From Haloimpatiens massiliensis (GTDB lineage Bacteria > Bacillota > Clostridia > Clostridiales > Clostridiaceae), in contig NZ_LT854638.1 in the NCBI RefSeq assembly GCF_900184255.1, positions 1 to 64,000 on the forward strand: a DNA stretch of 64,000 bases, read 5' to 3'. This document shows positions 32,729 through 42,554 of the stretch, piece after piece. Both the position numbers and the translations under genes were made by a program. The notes below the pieces were generated by a model. It worked only from the letters and a program-made list of their open reading frames with translations, was not told where the DNA came from and ran no database searches. Numbering within the stretch: the first letter of the stretch is position 1; every line of letters begins with the position of its first letter.

Positions 32729-34558
32729 ATGTGTGGAATAGTAGGATATTTAGGTAAAAAACAAGCAACTACTGTATTAGTGGATGGATTAAGTAAATTG
32801 GAGTACAGAGGATATGACTCTGCAGGGGTTGCAGTAATAACTGAGGATGGAAATATAGATGTAACTAAGTGTAAAGGAAGACTTGCAAATTTAGAAGGGA
32901 AATTAGAAGCAACTCCAGTACATGGAAATATAGGTATAGGACATACAAGATGGGCAACTCATGGAGAGCCATCTGATATAAATTCACACCCACACTGTAA
33001 TGAAAAGGAAACTATAAGCGTTGTTCACAACGGTATAATAGAAAACTACATTCAGTTAAGAGAATGGTTAATAAAAGAAGGATATACTTTTAAATCAGAA
33101 ACAGATACAGAAGTTATACCAAACCTTATAGATTACTACTACAATGGAGATTTAGTAGAAGCTGTAATGAATGCTGTTAAAAAATTAGAAGGAAGCTATG
33201 CTTTAGGTGTAGTTACTTCTAATGAGCCAGGGAAACTAGTGGCAGTAAGAAAAGACAGCCCACTTATAGTAGGACTTGGAGATGGGGAATATTTTATAGC
33301 ATCAGACATACCAGCAGTATTAAATTATACAAGAGATGTTTATCTTTTAAATGACAAAGAATTTGTAGTAATGAATGAAAACGGAATTGAATTATTAGAT
33401 TTAGAAGGAAACAAGGTAGAAAAGGAAGTATATCATGTAACTTGGGATGCAAGTGCTGCTGAAAAAGGTGGATATGAACACTTCATGGCTAAAGAAATAC
33501 ATGAACAGCCAAAGGTTATAAAGGATACGATGACATCAAGAGTCATGAAAAATGAAAAAATAAGACTTGATGATATAAATATAACAAAAGAGCAAATAAA
33601 AAACATAGATAAAATATATATAGTAGCTTGTGGTACAGCTTATCATGCTGGATTAATAGGAAAAAGTGCTATAGAAAAATTAGCTAGAATACCAGTAGAG
33701 GTAGATGTAGCTTCAGAATTTAGATATAGAGATCCTATTATAAATGAAAGAACTTTAATGATAGTTGTAAGCCAATCAGGAGAAACAGCAGATACTCTTG
33801 CAGTTTTAAGAGAGGCTAAGAGACAAAATGCTAGGGTAATAGCCATTACAAATGTAGTAGGAAGCTCAATTTCAAGGGAAGCAGATGATGTTTTATACAC
33901 ATGGGCAGGACCAGAGATTGCTGTAGCATCTACTAAAGCATATGTAACACAGCTTATAGCAATATATATAATAGCTTTATTCTTCGCAGAAAATAAAGAA
34001 ACCATGTCAAAAGAAGAAATAGAATGTATAAAAGAAGAAATGCTTCTTTTACCAGAGAAAGTAGAAAAACTTCTACAAAATGAAGATGATATTAAAGCTT
34101 TTGCAGAAGCAAATTATATGCACAAAGACATGTTCTTTATCGGAAGAGGTATTGATTATGCAGTGGCTATGGAAGGGTCCTTGAAGTTAAAAGAAATGTC
34201 TTACATTCATTCAGAGGCTTATGCAGCTGGCGAGCTTAAACATGGACCTATAGCTCTTATAGAAGACGGTACAATAGTCATAGCTCTAGCAACTCAAGAA
34301 AGCTTGTTTGAAAAGACTGTAAGTAATATAAAAGAAGTGAAAACAAGAGGTGCTAATGTTTTAGCCTTTGCTATGGAAGGTCATACTGAAATAGCAAAAA
34401 CTGTAGATACAGTAAAATACATCCCAAGAACTATAGAACTTTTATCACCAGTGCTTTCAGTTATACCACTACAGCTTCTTTCATACTACACTGCTATAGC
34501 TAAGGGCTGCGATGTAGATAAACCAAGGAATTTGGCTAAGTCAGTAACGGTGGAATAG
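32729..34558 (+). CDS. glmS: Glutamine-fructose-6-phosphate aminotransferase (isomerising)
   Basis: A 609-residue enzyme that makes glucosamine-6-phosphate, the first step to UDP-GlcNAc and peptidoglycan. The N-terminal glutaminase begins MCGIVGYLG, with Cys2 (Cys1 after Met removal) as nucleophile. Two SIS domains (~285-430 and ~460-600) bind the sugar phosphate, with VVSQSGETADT and the ending NLAKSVTVE typical. Length is standard. ATG follows AAAGGCGG. Control is by the ribozyme upstream. Confidence 0.97.
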   Translation: MCGIVGYLGKKQATTVLVDGLSKLEYRGYDSAGVAVITEDGNIDVTKCKGRLANLEGKLEATPVHGNIGIGHTRWATHGEPSDINSHPHCNEKETISVVHNGIIENYIQLREWLIKEGYTFKSETDTEVIPNLIDYYYNGDLVEAVMNAVKKLEGSYALGVVTSNEPGKLVAVRKDSPLIVGLGDGEYFIASDIPAVLNYTRDVYLLNDKEFVVMNENGIELLDLEGNKVEKEVYHVTWDASAAEKGGYEHFMAKEIHEQPKVIKDTMTSRVMKNEKIRLDDINITKEQIKNIDKIYIVACGTAYHAGLIGKSAIEKLARIPVEVDVASEFRYRDPIINERTLMIVVSQSGETADTLAVLREAKRQNARVIAITNVVGSSISREADDVLYTWAGPEIAVASTKAYVTQLIAIYIIALFFAENKETMSKEEIECIKEEMLLLPEKVEKLLQNEDDIKAFAEANYMHKDMFFIGRGIDYAVAMEGSLKLKEMSYIHSEAYAAGELKHGPIALIEDGTIVIALATQESLFEKTVSNIKEVKTRGANVLAFAMEGHTEIAKTVDTVKYIPRTIELLSPVLSVIPLQLLSYYTAIAKGCDVDKPRNLAKSVTVE

Positions 34559-34650
34559 GAAAATTTTACAGAGAATAAAGTGTTGTACACCACTAAAAAA
34601 CTCGTATCAATCATAAAAAACACGTGTTAATAATAAAAAAGTCATAATGA

Positions 34651-34699
34651 AAGTCAGGGAGAAAATAGGGAAGAAATCCTTATTGAACCCTGGCTTTTT
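34651..34699 (+). terminator. Probable glmS terminator
   Basis: GTCAGGG and CCCTGGC pair across a purine-rich loop, followed by TTTTTGCG. Confidence 0.65.
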
Positions 34700-35386
34700 G
34701 CGTTTTGCCAAGGGCAAAAGGGGAAAGGTTCAAGGATCATGGTTCAAGGGAACGTACTGGCGTAGCACTTTTAAAATAGGCTTTTGAATAGATTTTTATT
34801 TAGAATTTTATATAGAACACACCCGCCTTAACCCTCATAGAATAAGGCTTTAGAAGAAAATAGAAAAGAGAATAGAAGATTAAATAGAAGTAAAAATAGA
34901 ACCCTTAATAGATATAGGATTTTATAAAAGGAAATAGAATAAGGACAATAGAAACTGAAATCCTTAGCCATTAATCCTTGAACCATGCTACTTGCGTAGC
35001 ATGACTTTTTTATGAAAATGACATGAGTTTATTATGAAAAAATGAATATAAAATTGGAAGAATGATGGGAAAAATATAGCCGTTTTTAACACGACTTTAC
35101 GGTAAATGGGTAAATGTGGAAAAGGTTCAAGGCTCATGGAAGCAAGGTTTGTATAGGATGGAGGGACCACACGAGTTTGTTATGAATTATCATCTTGCAG
35201 TATTCAAAAATGTTTATTATATAGAAGAGAGAGTTTTAATTAAACCAGTTAAAAGGTCTACTAATGTAATGATATATTTAGGATGTGTTAAAGAATACTG
35301 GTGATGATGTATTGTAAAATCTTTTCTTTCTTCTCTTGTAAAGTCTTTTTCAATTAATTTACTGCTTGCACTACCAAAGTAATTAA
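34700..35386. repeat. Repeat-rich gene-free stretch
   Basis: GGTTCAAGG recurs: twice at 34728-34750 (GGTTCAAGGATCATGGTTCA), inverted near 34976 (CCTTGAACCATG) and again at ~35122. A terminator-like hairpin CATGCTAC/GTAGCATG plus TTTTTT lies at 34984-35011. Purine-rich runs (AGAATAGAA-type) fill 34850-34950. A 62-codon frame at 35116-35304 has no convincing ribosome site or domain. I see no real gene here. Confidence 0.45.
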
Positions 35387-35779
35387 TACTGTCAGTTAAA
35401 TTTATGTAAACAAACAGCAGATCATATAAGACAGTATAAAGAACAAATTTCAAAGCAAAATAATTTAAGGGCTAGGAAAGATGCTGTAAGAGATTGTTTA
35501 TCTGCTATGGAGTCTTTATTGAAAAAAGTTACAAATACTAATTCGGTTGCTAATGCTAATAATTATCTTATGCAAAACAAGGATGTTTGGGGAGATAAAA
35601 TGGTTTTGACAGATGGACATAAGATGTGGAAACATATTCAAGACACATATCCAGATGTAAGGCATGGGGATGAAGGTATAACAGATATGAGTGAAGAAGA
35701 GGCTACTTATTATGCAGATAGAATATTGATATATGTTAATTACATAACATTAATGTCAAAAAAATTAGAGAACAAATAG
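35387..35779 (+). pseudogene. Truncated gene, product unknown
   Basis: An open frame of ~130 codons without a usable start at its beginning reads as coherent protein, with helical N-terminal QYKEQISKQNNLRARKDAVR and then MWKHIQDTYPDVRHGDEGIT. The first in-frame ATG is at 35507 (90 residues) and has no ribosome site, while coding character extends upstream of it. This is most likely the 3' end of a gene whose 5' part was lost in the repeat-rich region. I do not recognise the family. Confidence 0.5.
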
Positions 35780-35939
35780 AATATAAATCCTTTTTTAGTC
35801 ATGGAATATTAATTTTTATTAACTCCATGACTTTTATATTTATATAATAAGGTGTGATAAAAATGTAAAGCAGAGAGGAACTGGTAAATATTTATAGAAT
35901 AAATATAAGGTCATAAATAAAAAATGAGGGGGCAATATT

Positions 35940-36416
35940 TTGTGTTTAGCAGAAAATAAATGGGGATATGTTTTGTTAGATTTTATTAAAATTACTGAAA
36001 AAGAAATGTTAGTAAATGATTTATATAGACCAATTACGGGTTCATTAATATTAGTTAAATGTAATGATAAATATCTTGTTGCATTTAATAAGTGGAGAAA
36101 TCAATGGGAGATACCTGCTGGTGGGTTAGAACAGGGGGAGACACCAAGAGAGTGTGTGGAAAGAGAATTATTAGAAGAAACAAATCAAAAGGTAGAAAAC
36201 ATAGAATTTAAAGGTATGTTTAAATTATATGACAAGCATAGAAATGTAATAAAATACCAAGCGATGTATAGTGCTTGTATTAATAAACTTGAAGAGTTTG
36301 TTGAGAATAATGAAATGGATAAGATTATGCTGTGGGATTTACAAACTCCTATTGGGGATTTTGATGAAGTAGATAAAAAAATGATTGAATTATGTTTATT
36401 AGATAACACTTTATAG
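35940..36416 (+). CDS. NUDIX hydrolase 1
   Basis: A 158-residue NUDIX pyrophosphohydrolase. The NUDIX box spans ~60-82 (GGLEQGETPRECVEREL followed by LEETNQ), with catalytic Glu residues intact. The substrate is unknown. The start is TTG at 35940 with GAGGGGG 7 bases upstream. It is the first of four consecutive NUDIX genes. The start-proximal 35 residues extend beyond the usual core. Confidence 0.88.
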   Translation: MCLAENKWGYVLLDFIKITEKEMLVNDLYRPITGSLILVKCNDKYLVAFNKWRNQWEIPAGGLEQGETPRECVERELLEETNQKVENIEFKGMFKLYDKHRNVIKYQAMYSACINKLEEFVENNEMDKIMLWDLQTPIGDFDEVDKKMIELCLLDNTL

Positions 36417-36448
36417 TATGGTTAAAATTTTTGTTTTATGGGGGTATT

Positions 36449-36844
36449 ATGGAAACGATTATTGGCTGTTCATTAATAATACATGATGATAACAAAAAAG
36501 TTCTAATTGCACAAAGAAGCAAAATTAAACATAAATTTCCTATGTTGTGGGAAACAGTGGGTGGAACTTTAGAAAATGAAGAAACTCCTGAAGAATGCAT
36601 TAGAAGAGAAGTTAAGGAAGAACTAAATTGCGAAGTTAGTGAATTAAAACTGTTTAAAGTCTATGTTATAAATTCAGATAATCGCTATGTATTAATTGTA
36701 TACGTAGGTAAAATAATTGGAGAAGTAAAACCAAATATAGAGATAGAGAAAGTTGAATGGATAACTAGAAATGATATAAATAAATATGAGTTTATGGGGA
36801 ATTGTAAAGAAAAGATTATAGATTTTTACAATGAAGTTCAATAA
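36449..36844 (+). CDS. NUDIX hydrolase 2
   Basis: A 131-residue NUDIX hydrolase, MutT-like in size. The box is GGTLENEETPEECIRREV followed by KEELNC (~37-60). The start at ATG 36449 has GGGGG 5 bases upstream; an in-frame TTG at 36431 is less likely. The gene begins 32 bases after NUDIX 1. Catalytic Glu residues are present; the substrate is unknown. Confidence 0.9.
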   Translation: METIIGCSLIIHDDNKKVLIAQRSKIKHKFPMLWETVGGTLENEETPEECIRREVKEELNCEVSELKLFKVYVINSDNRYVLIVYVGKIIGEVKPNIEIEKVEWITRNDINKYEFMGNCKEKIIDFYNEVQ

Positions 36845-36907
36845 ATATATTATCAATATGTTTATTGTTGCTTTGATTTATTCAAAAACAAAAGGAAGGT
36901 GATTTTG

Positions 36908-37306
36908 ATGACTAAAGTAGGTGTATTTGCCGCTATTTTTGATGATAAAAATAAAATATTACTTGTTAAAATAACTTACGGTTCTGGTAATTGGACTTTC
37001 CCAGGAGGACATCTTGAAGAAAATGAGTCGCCAATTGATGGAGTCAAAAGGGAGGTATTAGAGGAAACAGGTTATGTTGTTGATGCAGAACATTTAATAT
37101 CTGTGTATTCAGCACCAATCAAGAATGATTTAGTGCTTTTATTTAAGTGCAAGATTGTTGGGCAAACGGGTGTGCATGATAATGAAGTAGAACAAGTTGA
37201 ATTTTTTGAGAAAGATAAATTACCTGCACAAATACATCCATGGAATATTAAAAGAATTGATGATGCCTATGAAAACAAGGTAAGCAATATTTGGGTTTTT
37301 AAATAG
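36908..37306 (+). CDS. NUDIX hydrolase 3
   Basis: A 132-residue NUDIX hydrolase with box GGHLEENESPIDGVKREV followed by LEETGY (~32-55), a textbook match. The ATG at 36908 follows GGAAGGTG. It is separated from NUDIX 2 by 63 bases. The ending IHPWNIKRIDDAYEN differs from its neighbours, so the four genes are diverged and not recent copies. Confidence 0.92.
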   Translation: MTKVGVFAAIFDDKNKILLVKITYGSGNWTFPGGHLEENESPIDGVKREVLEETGYVVDAEHLISVYSAPIKNDLVLLFKCKIVGQTGVHDNEVEQVEFFEKDKLPAQIHPWNIKRIDDAYENKVSNIWVFK

Positions 37307-37340
37307 TAATACAAAATTAAAGGAAGTAGTGGTGGTTTTA

Positions 37341-37754
37341 ATGGATAATGGGAAAATTGAATTTGCTGCAAAGGCACTTATATTAAATGACGGAAAATAT
37401 TTAGCATTACATAAGAGTATAGCGAAACATAATCTTTATGAATTGCCAGGCGGTAGAATGGAGTTTGGAGAAACAGCCGAAGAAACGTTGATAAGGGAAG
37501 TAAAGGAAGAAACTAATTTAATTGTTGAGCCAATAAAATTGTTAGACACATGGAATTTTGTTACAAAGGATTATCAGGTAACTGGAATTGTATATTTATG
37601 TAAAATAAAAGAGGGAAGTTTAACATTATCAGATGAACATGATAAATATGAATGGTTGGAATTCAATAAGCAAAGTATTTGTATGATGCATGATGTTTAT
37701 AAAGAAAGAATGGTAAGTTGGAACATGAAAGATATAGAGGGTGGTAAAAAATAA
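37341..37754 (+). CDS. NUDIX hydrolase 4
   Basis: A 137-residue NUDIX hydrolase with box GGRMEFGETAEETLIREV followed by KEETNL (~35-58). The ATG at 37341 follows GGAAGTAGTGG. It is last of the array and lies 30 bases before an insertion sequence end. The substrate is unknown. Confidence 0.9.
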   Translation: MDNGKIEFAAKALILNDGKYLALHKSIAKHNLYELPGGRMEFGETAEETLIREVKEETNLIVEPIKLLDTWNFVTKDYQVTGIVYLCKIKEGSLTLSDEHDKYEWLEFNKQSICMMHDVYKERMVSWNMKDIEGGKK

Positions 37755-37784
37755 AATGATAGATAAAATTGAAAAATTAATTAC

Positions 37785-39253
37785 TAACTTTAATTCTGCA
37801 AAATAAAAAGCTCAATTGGTAATAATAGCAAAAAATAAATATGGCACACTGATGCTTTACGTGATATATAAAAGTTACCACACAATTAAAAGCACGGGAG
37901 GTTATCAGTATGCCAAATAAAATTACTAATCATATTGTATCCATTGATGATAAAATTTACAACTACTTAAATGATGTAAACTATGGAATGAATAAACCAC
38001 AAGTTCATCATCTAACCACCATTATAAATGGATTAATAAATTTATCTGGCACAAAATCTTTATATAAAATTTCAAAAAATATATTGACCGCTAAAAGTAG
38101 CAGCTCTATATATAGATTTTTAAGTCGCTCAAAATGGGACGATAGTCTCATCGATAGAAACCGAATTAATTATTTAAAGCTACATTTTGATAAGCTTGTA
38201 AAACCTAAATCCGTAGGATTTTTAGTTATAGATGATACTGTAAATCCTAAAGTACAAGCAAAGAAAATGCAGGGGTTAAGCTATAATCACTCCCATACGG
38301 AAGGTAAGAATCTTTGGTCTCACTGTGTGGTTACTTCTAATTTTGTTGTAGGAGATATATCTATCCCCTTAAACTATAAACCTTACTTTAGTAAAGAAAA
38401 TTGCTTGGAATATAACAAATCCTTCATGGGTAAATATAATATAGCTGTGGATTTTATAGCTTCTTTTGAAAAACCATTTAATCGTGATAAGATATATTGC
38501 CTCGTTGATAGTTGATATACTAGCCAAAAACTTGTAGATAGCAGTCTAATGCGAGGATTTCATCTAATTGGTGCTTGAAATACAATAGAAAGATATCTCT
38601 GTTGGGAATTGCAATGCAGCTTGAAGAATTTGTAAAATATATTAATCCCTCTACCTTAGATGTAGTTACCGTCAAAGGTAAAGAGTATAGAGTATATAAA
38701 TACGAAGGTAAAATTTCAAAAGTTGAAAATTCATTAGTTTTAATCTGCTATGAAGCTGATGGTGAAAGCTTTAAATCCCCTGTGTACTTGATGTCAACGG
38801 ACATAGACCTTGATGTTCAAACTATAATAGAATACTATCAAAATAGATGGTGTATTGAAACTAACTATAAATATCTTAAAAGTCATTTAGGCTTTGATAA
38901 ATATAAGGTTCAAAGTATACTCTCTATCGAGAGATATTTCTTACTTGTATTTTTAGCAATCAACTTTTTAGAGTTGTATAGGTTATATCATCTTAATGAA
39001 GTACAAACGTTAGATGATACTATTGAAGTAATGCAAAGCCTATCGACTAAAGAATTAGTGTACCTCGTATATAAAAAAGCTAAAGACAATATTCCTATAA
39101 AGATAATACTAGGTGAGCTAAAGCTAGCTTCTTAAAAAATTAATTGCATTAATGTAGGATAAGTCTAAGCTAAGTTGTTGAATTAAAATTCATAAAGATG
39201 AATTTATAACTATAATTGGTAATTAGACTTTTGAAATTACAGAACATAAGTTA
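37785..39253 (+). mobile_element. DDE-transposase insertion sequence (IS4/IS701-like), inactive
   Basis: A ~1.47-kb IS with terminal inverted repeats TAACTTTAATTCTG and CAGAACATAAGTTA, extended inwards (AAAAGCTCAATT against AATTAGACTTTT). The ends were fixed by comparison with a 346-bp derivative at 44778-45123 that shares both. The single transposase gene is broken twice. The family is judged from the transposase motifs; no clear target duplication was found. Confidence 0.78.
37910..39135 (+). pseudogene. DDE transposase, broken by a nonsense codon and a frameshift
   Basis: The frame from ATG 37910 gives 201 residues of an IS4/IS701-type DDE transposase. The first Asp lies in FLVIDDTVNPK and the second in CLVDS, where TGA at 38513-38515 replaces the Trp codon expected before YTSQ. 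A one-base loss near 38573 then shifts the frame. The remaining 186 codons (38575-39135) hold the third acidic residue (NRWCIETNYKYLKSHLGF). GGGAGG precedes the ATG. The protein cannot be made whole. Confidence 0.85.
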
Positions 39254-40075
39254 ATAAATGAAAAGAGTAATATTAGCTTAGAATATATATCTATGTATAA
39301 TTTAAGTTATAAAAATCTTGATTTAGCCCATATGTTTTTTAATTTTTCAGATGTAATTAAATAAGAATGTATTTATAACTTATCTTTATAATAAATAATG
39401 AAGCAATGATATTGTTTTGATATAAATTAGAATATATAATAATCAAACTTTTTTCAAAATTTAGTTCTTATGATTACACAAGAATAAGGCTGATAAGGTG
39501 CGTTTTGCTTAAACTTTATTACAAACCCACAAAAGTATTTTCCCTTACAAAAAAACTCATTCAAATAAAAAAAGTTGTTCAAAAAAAGGAGAGAAAAACA
39601 GGAATCAAGGTCTGTCTTTCTCTCCTTTTTAATGAGAAGAAATTGAGAAAAAATATTGAAGAAAGTTTGGATCAACTTGAAAAAAGATAGGGAGATACTT
39701 GAGCTAAATGAAAGATACACCAAGATATACAGAGAAAAATCATTGGAAAAAAGATTTAAATATATATCAGAAATAAGGAGTAAGAAACCTAAAACCCCAA
39801 CTCCCAAAACACTTAAATCCTAGTAACTATTTTTGCATGACTTTATTTTGAATTTTTACTTTGAGAAAGGAATAAAAGGTGTAAGAAAAAAGAGTTTTTC
39901 AACGACTTTATTTGCAGAGAGAAAATTGGAGGGAGGAATATCAAGGGGTTAAGGGGGAGGGTTTTGAACAAGTTTATTTTTAGGGGACATATATGTATAG
40001 GGGAGCCTTATAAAAGAAATGGATGATAGATGCATACTTTCAAGGGTGAAATAGTAGAAAAGTTGTATATCTAGA
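39254..40075. other. Gene-free stretch after the IS
   Basis: About 820 bases with no convincing ORF. A strong hairpin with T-run lies at 39583-39632 (AAAAAGGAGAGAAA paired with TTTCTCTCCTTTTT), probably a terminator. Purine-rich runs at 39900-39960 resemble those after glmS. Short frames at 39454-39807 are the two strands of this hairpin region and are not treated as genes. Confidence 0.45.
39583..39632. terminator. Strong terminator-like hairpin
   Basis: A stem of about 17 bp (AAAAAGGAGAGAAAAACA with TGTCTTTCTCTCCTTTTT) whose arms provide A and T tracts, so it could work in both directions. Confidence 0.62.
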
Positions 40076-40603
40076 TTGGCATATATACATTTCTTAGTTA
40101 AGGATAAAGTTTATACAGAGGGAGACTTAAATAATGTGGAATATGAGAATAATGGCATCATAGAAAATATAAATATAGGCAGAAACACAGTGAAAAATGG
40201 AGAGATGTATTGGAAAATATGGGTAAAAGGTGTAAAATGTAATATGAGGATAAAAAGTTTTAAATTTTTAAAAAATGGAAAACTATACATTCTACTTATA
40301 TATGATGTTGTAAGGAGCGTACTTGCTCCTAATAGATTCTTGTTAAACAGAATAGTTGAAATGGATAACTTAGAAAATTATTTCACCTATGATATTGAAG
40401 AGGAAAGAATAAATATCCATTTCACTTTCTTATATAGTAATAAACTTCGTGCTAGTGACAAGATTAATCAGTTATCCTGGATAATAAGCAATAGTGCGAT
40501 TTTTACTATGTTTAGTAGAATAGGATATGAATTAAGAATAAATCAGGAAGTCAAATTTGATTTCCTGTTTAAAGATTTAAATTTAAAGGCAAATGTTAAT
40601 TAA
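40076..40603 (+). CDS. Hypothetical protein upstream of ABC exporters
   Basis: A 175-residue protein with beta-rich pattern in its second half (IHFTFLYSNKLRASDKINQL) and no signal peptide or membrane segment. I do not recognise it. The only in-frame start is TTG at 40076, with a weak upstream GGGTG. It lies 125 bases before the ABC exporter pair in the same direction. It could belong to the same peptide-export locus, but nothing in the protein shows that. Confidence 0.55.
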   Translation: MAYIHFLVKDKVYTEGDLNNVEYENNGIIENINIGRNTVKNGEMYWKIWVKGVKCNMRIKSFKFLKNGKLYILLIYDVVRSVLAPNRFLLNRIVEMDNLENYFTYDIEEERINIHFTFLYSNKLRASDKINQLSWIISNSAIFTMFSRIGYELRINQEVKFDFLFKDLNLKANVN

Positions 40604-40728
40604 ATTGAGGATATAGACCATAAATCCATAATGTTATTTATTAATATGATTTATTAAAATTGGAGAACTAGAAATATAGATATAAATTAATATGTATTAC
40701 GATGTGTTAACATCGGAATGGAGGAAAA

Positions 40729-42531
40729 ATGAATTCAAAACATTTAAAATATAGTTTTTTTAGTAATTTACGATATATATTTATTAATGTATGGAAATAT
40801 GATAAACTTTTATTCATATTTTTTACTATTAATTCAATGTTAAATGCATTATATCCACTTGTCATTGCTTTTTTCCCAAAGTTAATTATAGATGAACTGT
40901 TGACAAATAGAAGGATAAAGTACTTAATATCCATACTGATACTATTTTTAATTACAACTGCTATTACTGAATTTTTTACCTCTTTATTACAAAGTAAATG
41001 TACATTAAAGATAATTATGATCAGAGCTAAATTTCTAAAAAGACATAGCATGAAATGTATGACAACGGACTTTGTAAACACTGAAGATAAAGAATTCTTA
41101 AACAATTCAAACAAAGCCCTTAAAGCAATTGAGAAATTTAATTATGGGCTTGAGGGAATGCTTCGTGAATTGTTTAGATTTGGAAGTATTCTTTTAGCCT
41201 TTGCAGGATACTCAGTTGTTATACTTACCTTTAATCCATGGGTTTTAATATATTTAGTTATAAGTGTTGTTATTATGTATATTTTTAATTTAAGAGTAAA
41301 AAATTATGAATATAGTAAACGTGATGAAGTATCAAATCTTGATAGACATATAAACTATTTAAATAATACAATGTGCGATTTTTTATATGGTAAGGATATT
41401 AGAATATACAATATTTCAAAGTGGATAAGTAATAAATTTATAAAATTTACAGATGAAAAGATGACTATCAATAAATCAATTTACAATAAGTATTATAAGA
41501 GTAATCTTTTAAATGTGGTGTTTTCTTTTATACGAGAAGGAATTGTTTACTTTTATTTAATCTATTTAATGCTTAATAATAAAATCACCATAGGTAGCTT
41601 TGTTATGTATGTTTCAGTTATTGAAAGTTTTTCAGGATGGTTACTAAATGTTATTAGTAGCGCTACAAATTTACATAGTCAAAATATGTATATATGTGAT
41701 TTGAGAGAATTTTTGGAGGAAAATAACTATAATAAGAAAAATCAAGAACATAATGAATATGATTGTAACAATTTAACTGTCGATGAAGTAGAATTTAGAA
41801 ATGTATCTTTTAAATATCCTAATAGTGAAAAATATGTGCTAAAAAATTTCTCCTTAAAGATAAATCGTGATGAGAAATTGGCTATTGTTGGTAGGAATGG
41901 AGCTGGTAAGACTACAATAATAAAATTATTGTGCAGATTATATTCTCCAACGGAAGGTGAAATTCTTATAAATGGAATAAATATTGAAAGATTTTCCACT
42001 GATGAATATAACAAGTTGTTGTCTGTAGTCTTCCAGGAAGTTAAGATATTTGCTTTTTCAGTTGCTGAAAATGTAGCCTTATGTAAAGAGAAAGATATTA
42101 ACTTTGAAAGGGTATATAAAGTACTTAAGAAGGTAGGATTAAGCTCAAAGATTAAAGGATTAAGTAATGGAACAAGTACTAGTATGTTAAAGTTTTTAGA
42201 TGAAGATGGAGTTGAATTTTCAGGGGGAGAAAATCAAAGACTAGCTATTTCAAGAGCTATATATAAAAATGGGGACATTGTTATATTAGATGAACCTACC
42301 TCAGCCTTAGATGCATTAGCAGAATATGAAATTTATAATAACTTTAATAATATAATGAACGGTAATATAGGAATTTATATCTCCCATAGGCTTTCAAGTA
42401 CCAGGTTTTGCTCCAATATTATTTTACTTGAAGATGGACAAGTTGTAGAGAAGGGAACGCATAATGAGCTTCTTAATCTCAATGGGAAATATGCAGAACT
42501 TTTCAATATCCAAGCAAAATATTATAGATAA
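40729..42531 (+). CDS. ABC exporter, fused permease and ATPase, subunit 1
   Basis: A 600-residue half-transporter. Six hydrophobic segments lie in ~25-310. The nucleotide-binding domain (~355-600) has Walker A GRNGAGKTT, signature FSGGENQR, Walker B IVILDEPTSALDA and switch His in ISHRLSS. A gene for a similar half-transporter follows 23 bases later, so the two probably form a heterodimeric exporter of a drug, peptide or lipid. ATG follows TGGAGGA. Confidence 0.93.
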   Translation: MNSKHLKYSFFSNLRYIFINVWKYDKLLFIFFTINSMLNALYPLVIAFFPKLIIDELLTNRRIKYLISILILFLITTAITEFFTSLLQSKCTLKIIMIRAKFLKRHSMKCMTTDFVNTEDKEFLNNSNKALKAIEKFNYGLEGMLRELFRFGSILLAFAGYSVVILTFNPWVLIYLVISVVIMYIFNLRVKNYEYSKRDEVSNLDRHINYLNNTMCDFLYGKDIRIYNISKWISNKFIKFTDEKMTINKSIYNKYYKSNLLNVVFSFIREGIVYFYLIYLMLNNKITIGSFVMYVSVIESFSGWLLNVISSATNLHSQNMYICDLREFLEENNYNKKNQEHNEYDCNNLTVDEVEFRNVSFKYPNSEKYVLKNFSLKINRDEKLAIVGRNGAGKTTIIKLLCRLYSPTEGEILINGINIERFSTDEYNKLLSVVFQEVKIFAFSVAENVALCKEKDINFERVYKVLKKVGLSSKIKGLSNGTSTSMLKFLDEDGVEFSGGENQRLAISRAIYKNGDIVILDEPTSALDALAEYEIYNNFNNIMNGNIGIYISHRLSSTRFCSNIILLEDGQVVEKGTHNELLNLNGKYAELFNIQAKYYR

Positions 42532-42554
42532 GTTTAGTTAGAGGAGAGTTAATT

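Noticed and set aside
35116..35304. A 62-codon frame starting in a GGTTCAAGG repeat.
   Set aside because: The start lies in repeat sequence without a convincing ribosome site, and an overlapping frame exists on the other strand.
34700..35386. Possible riboswitch or large structured RNA after glmS.
   Set aside because: The hairpins are local and terminator-like, and the rest is purine-rich low-complexity DNA; no known RNA family pattern was recognised.
39454..39807. Overlapping frames on both strands after the IS.
   Set aside because: They are the two strands of a strong hairpin and low-complexity sequence; no domain or ribosome site.
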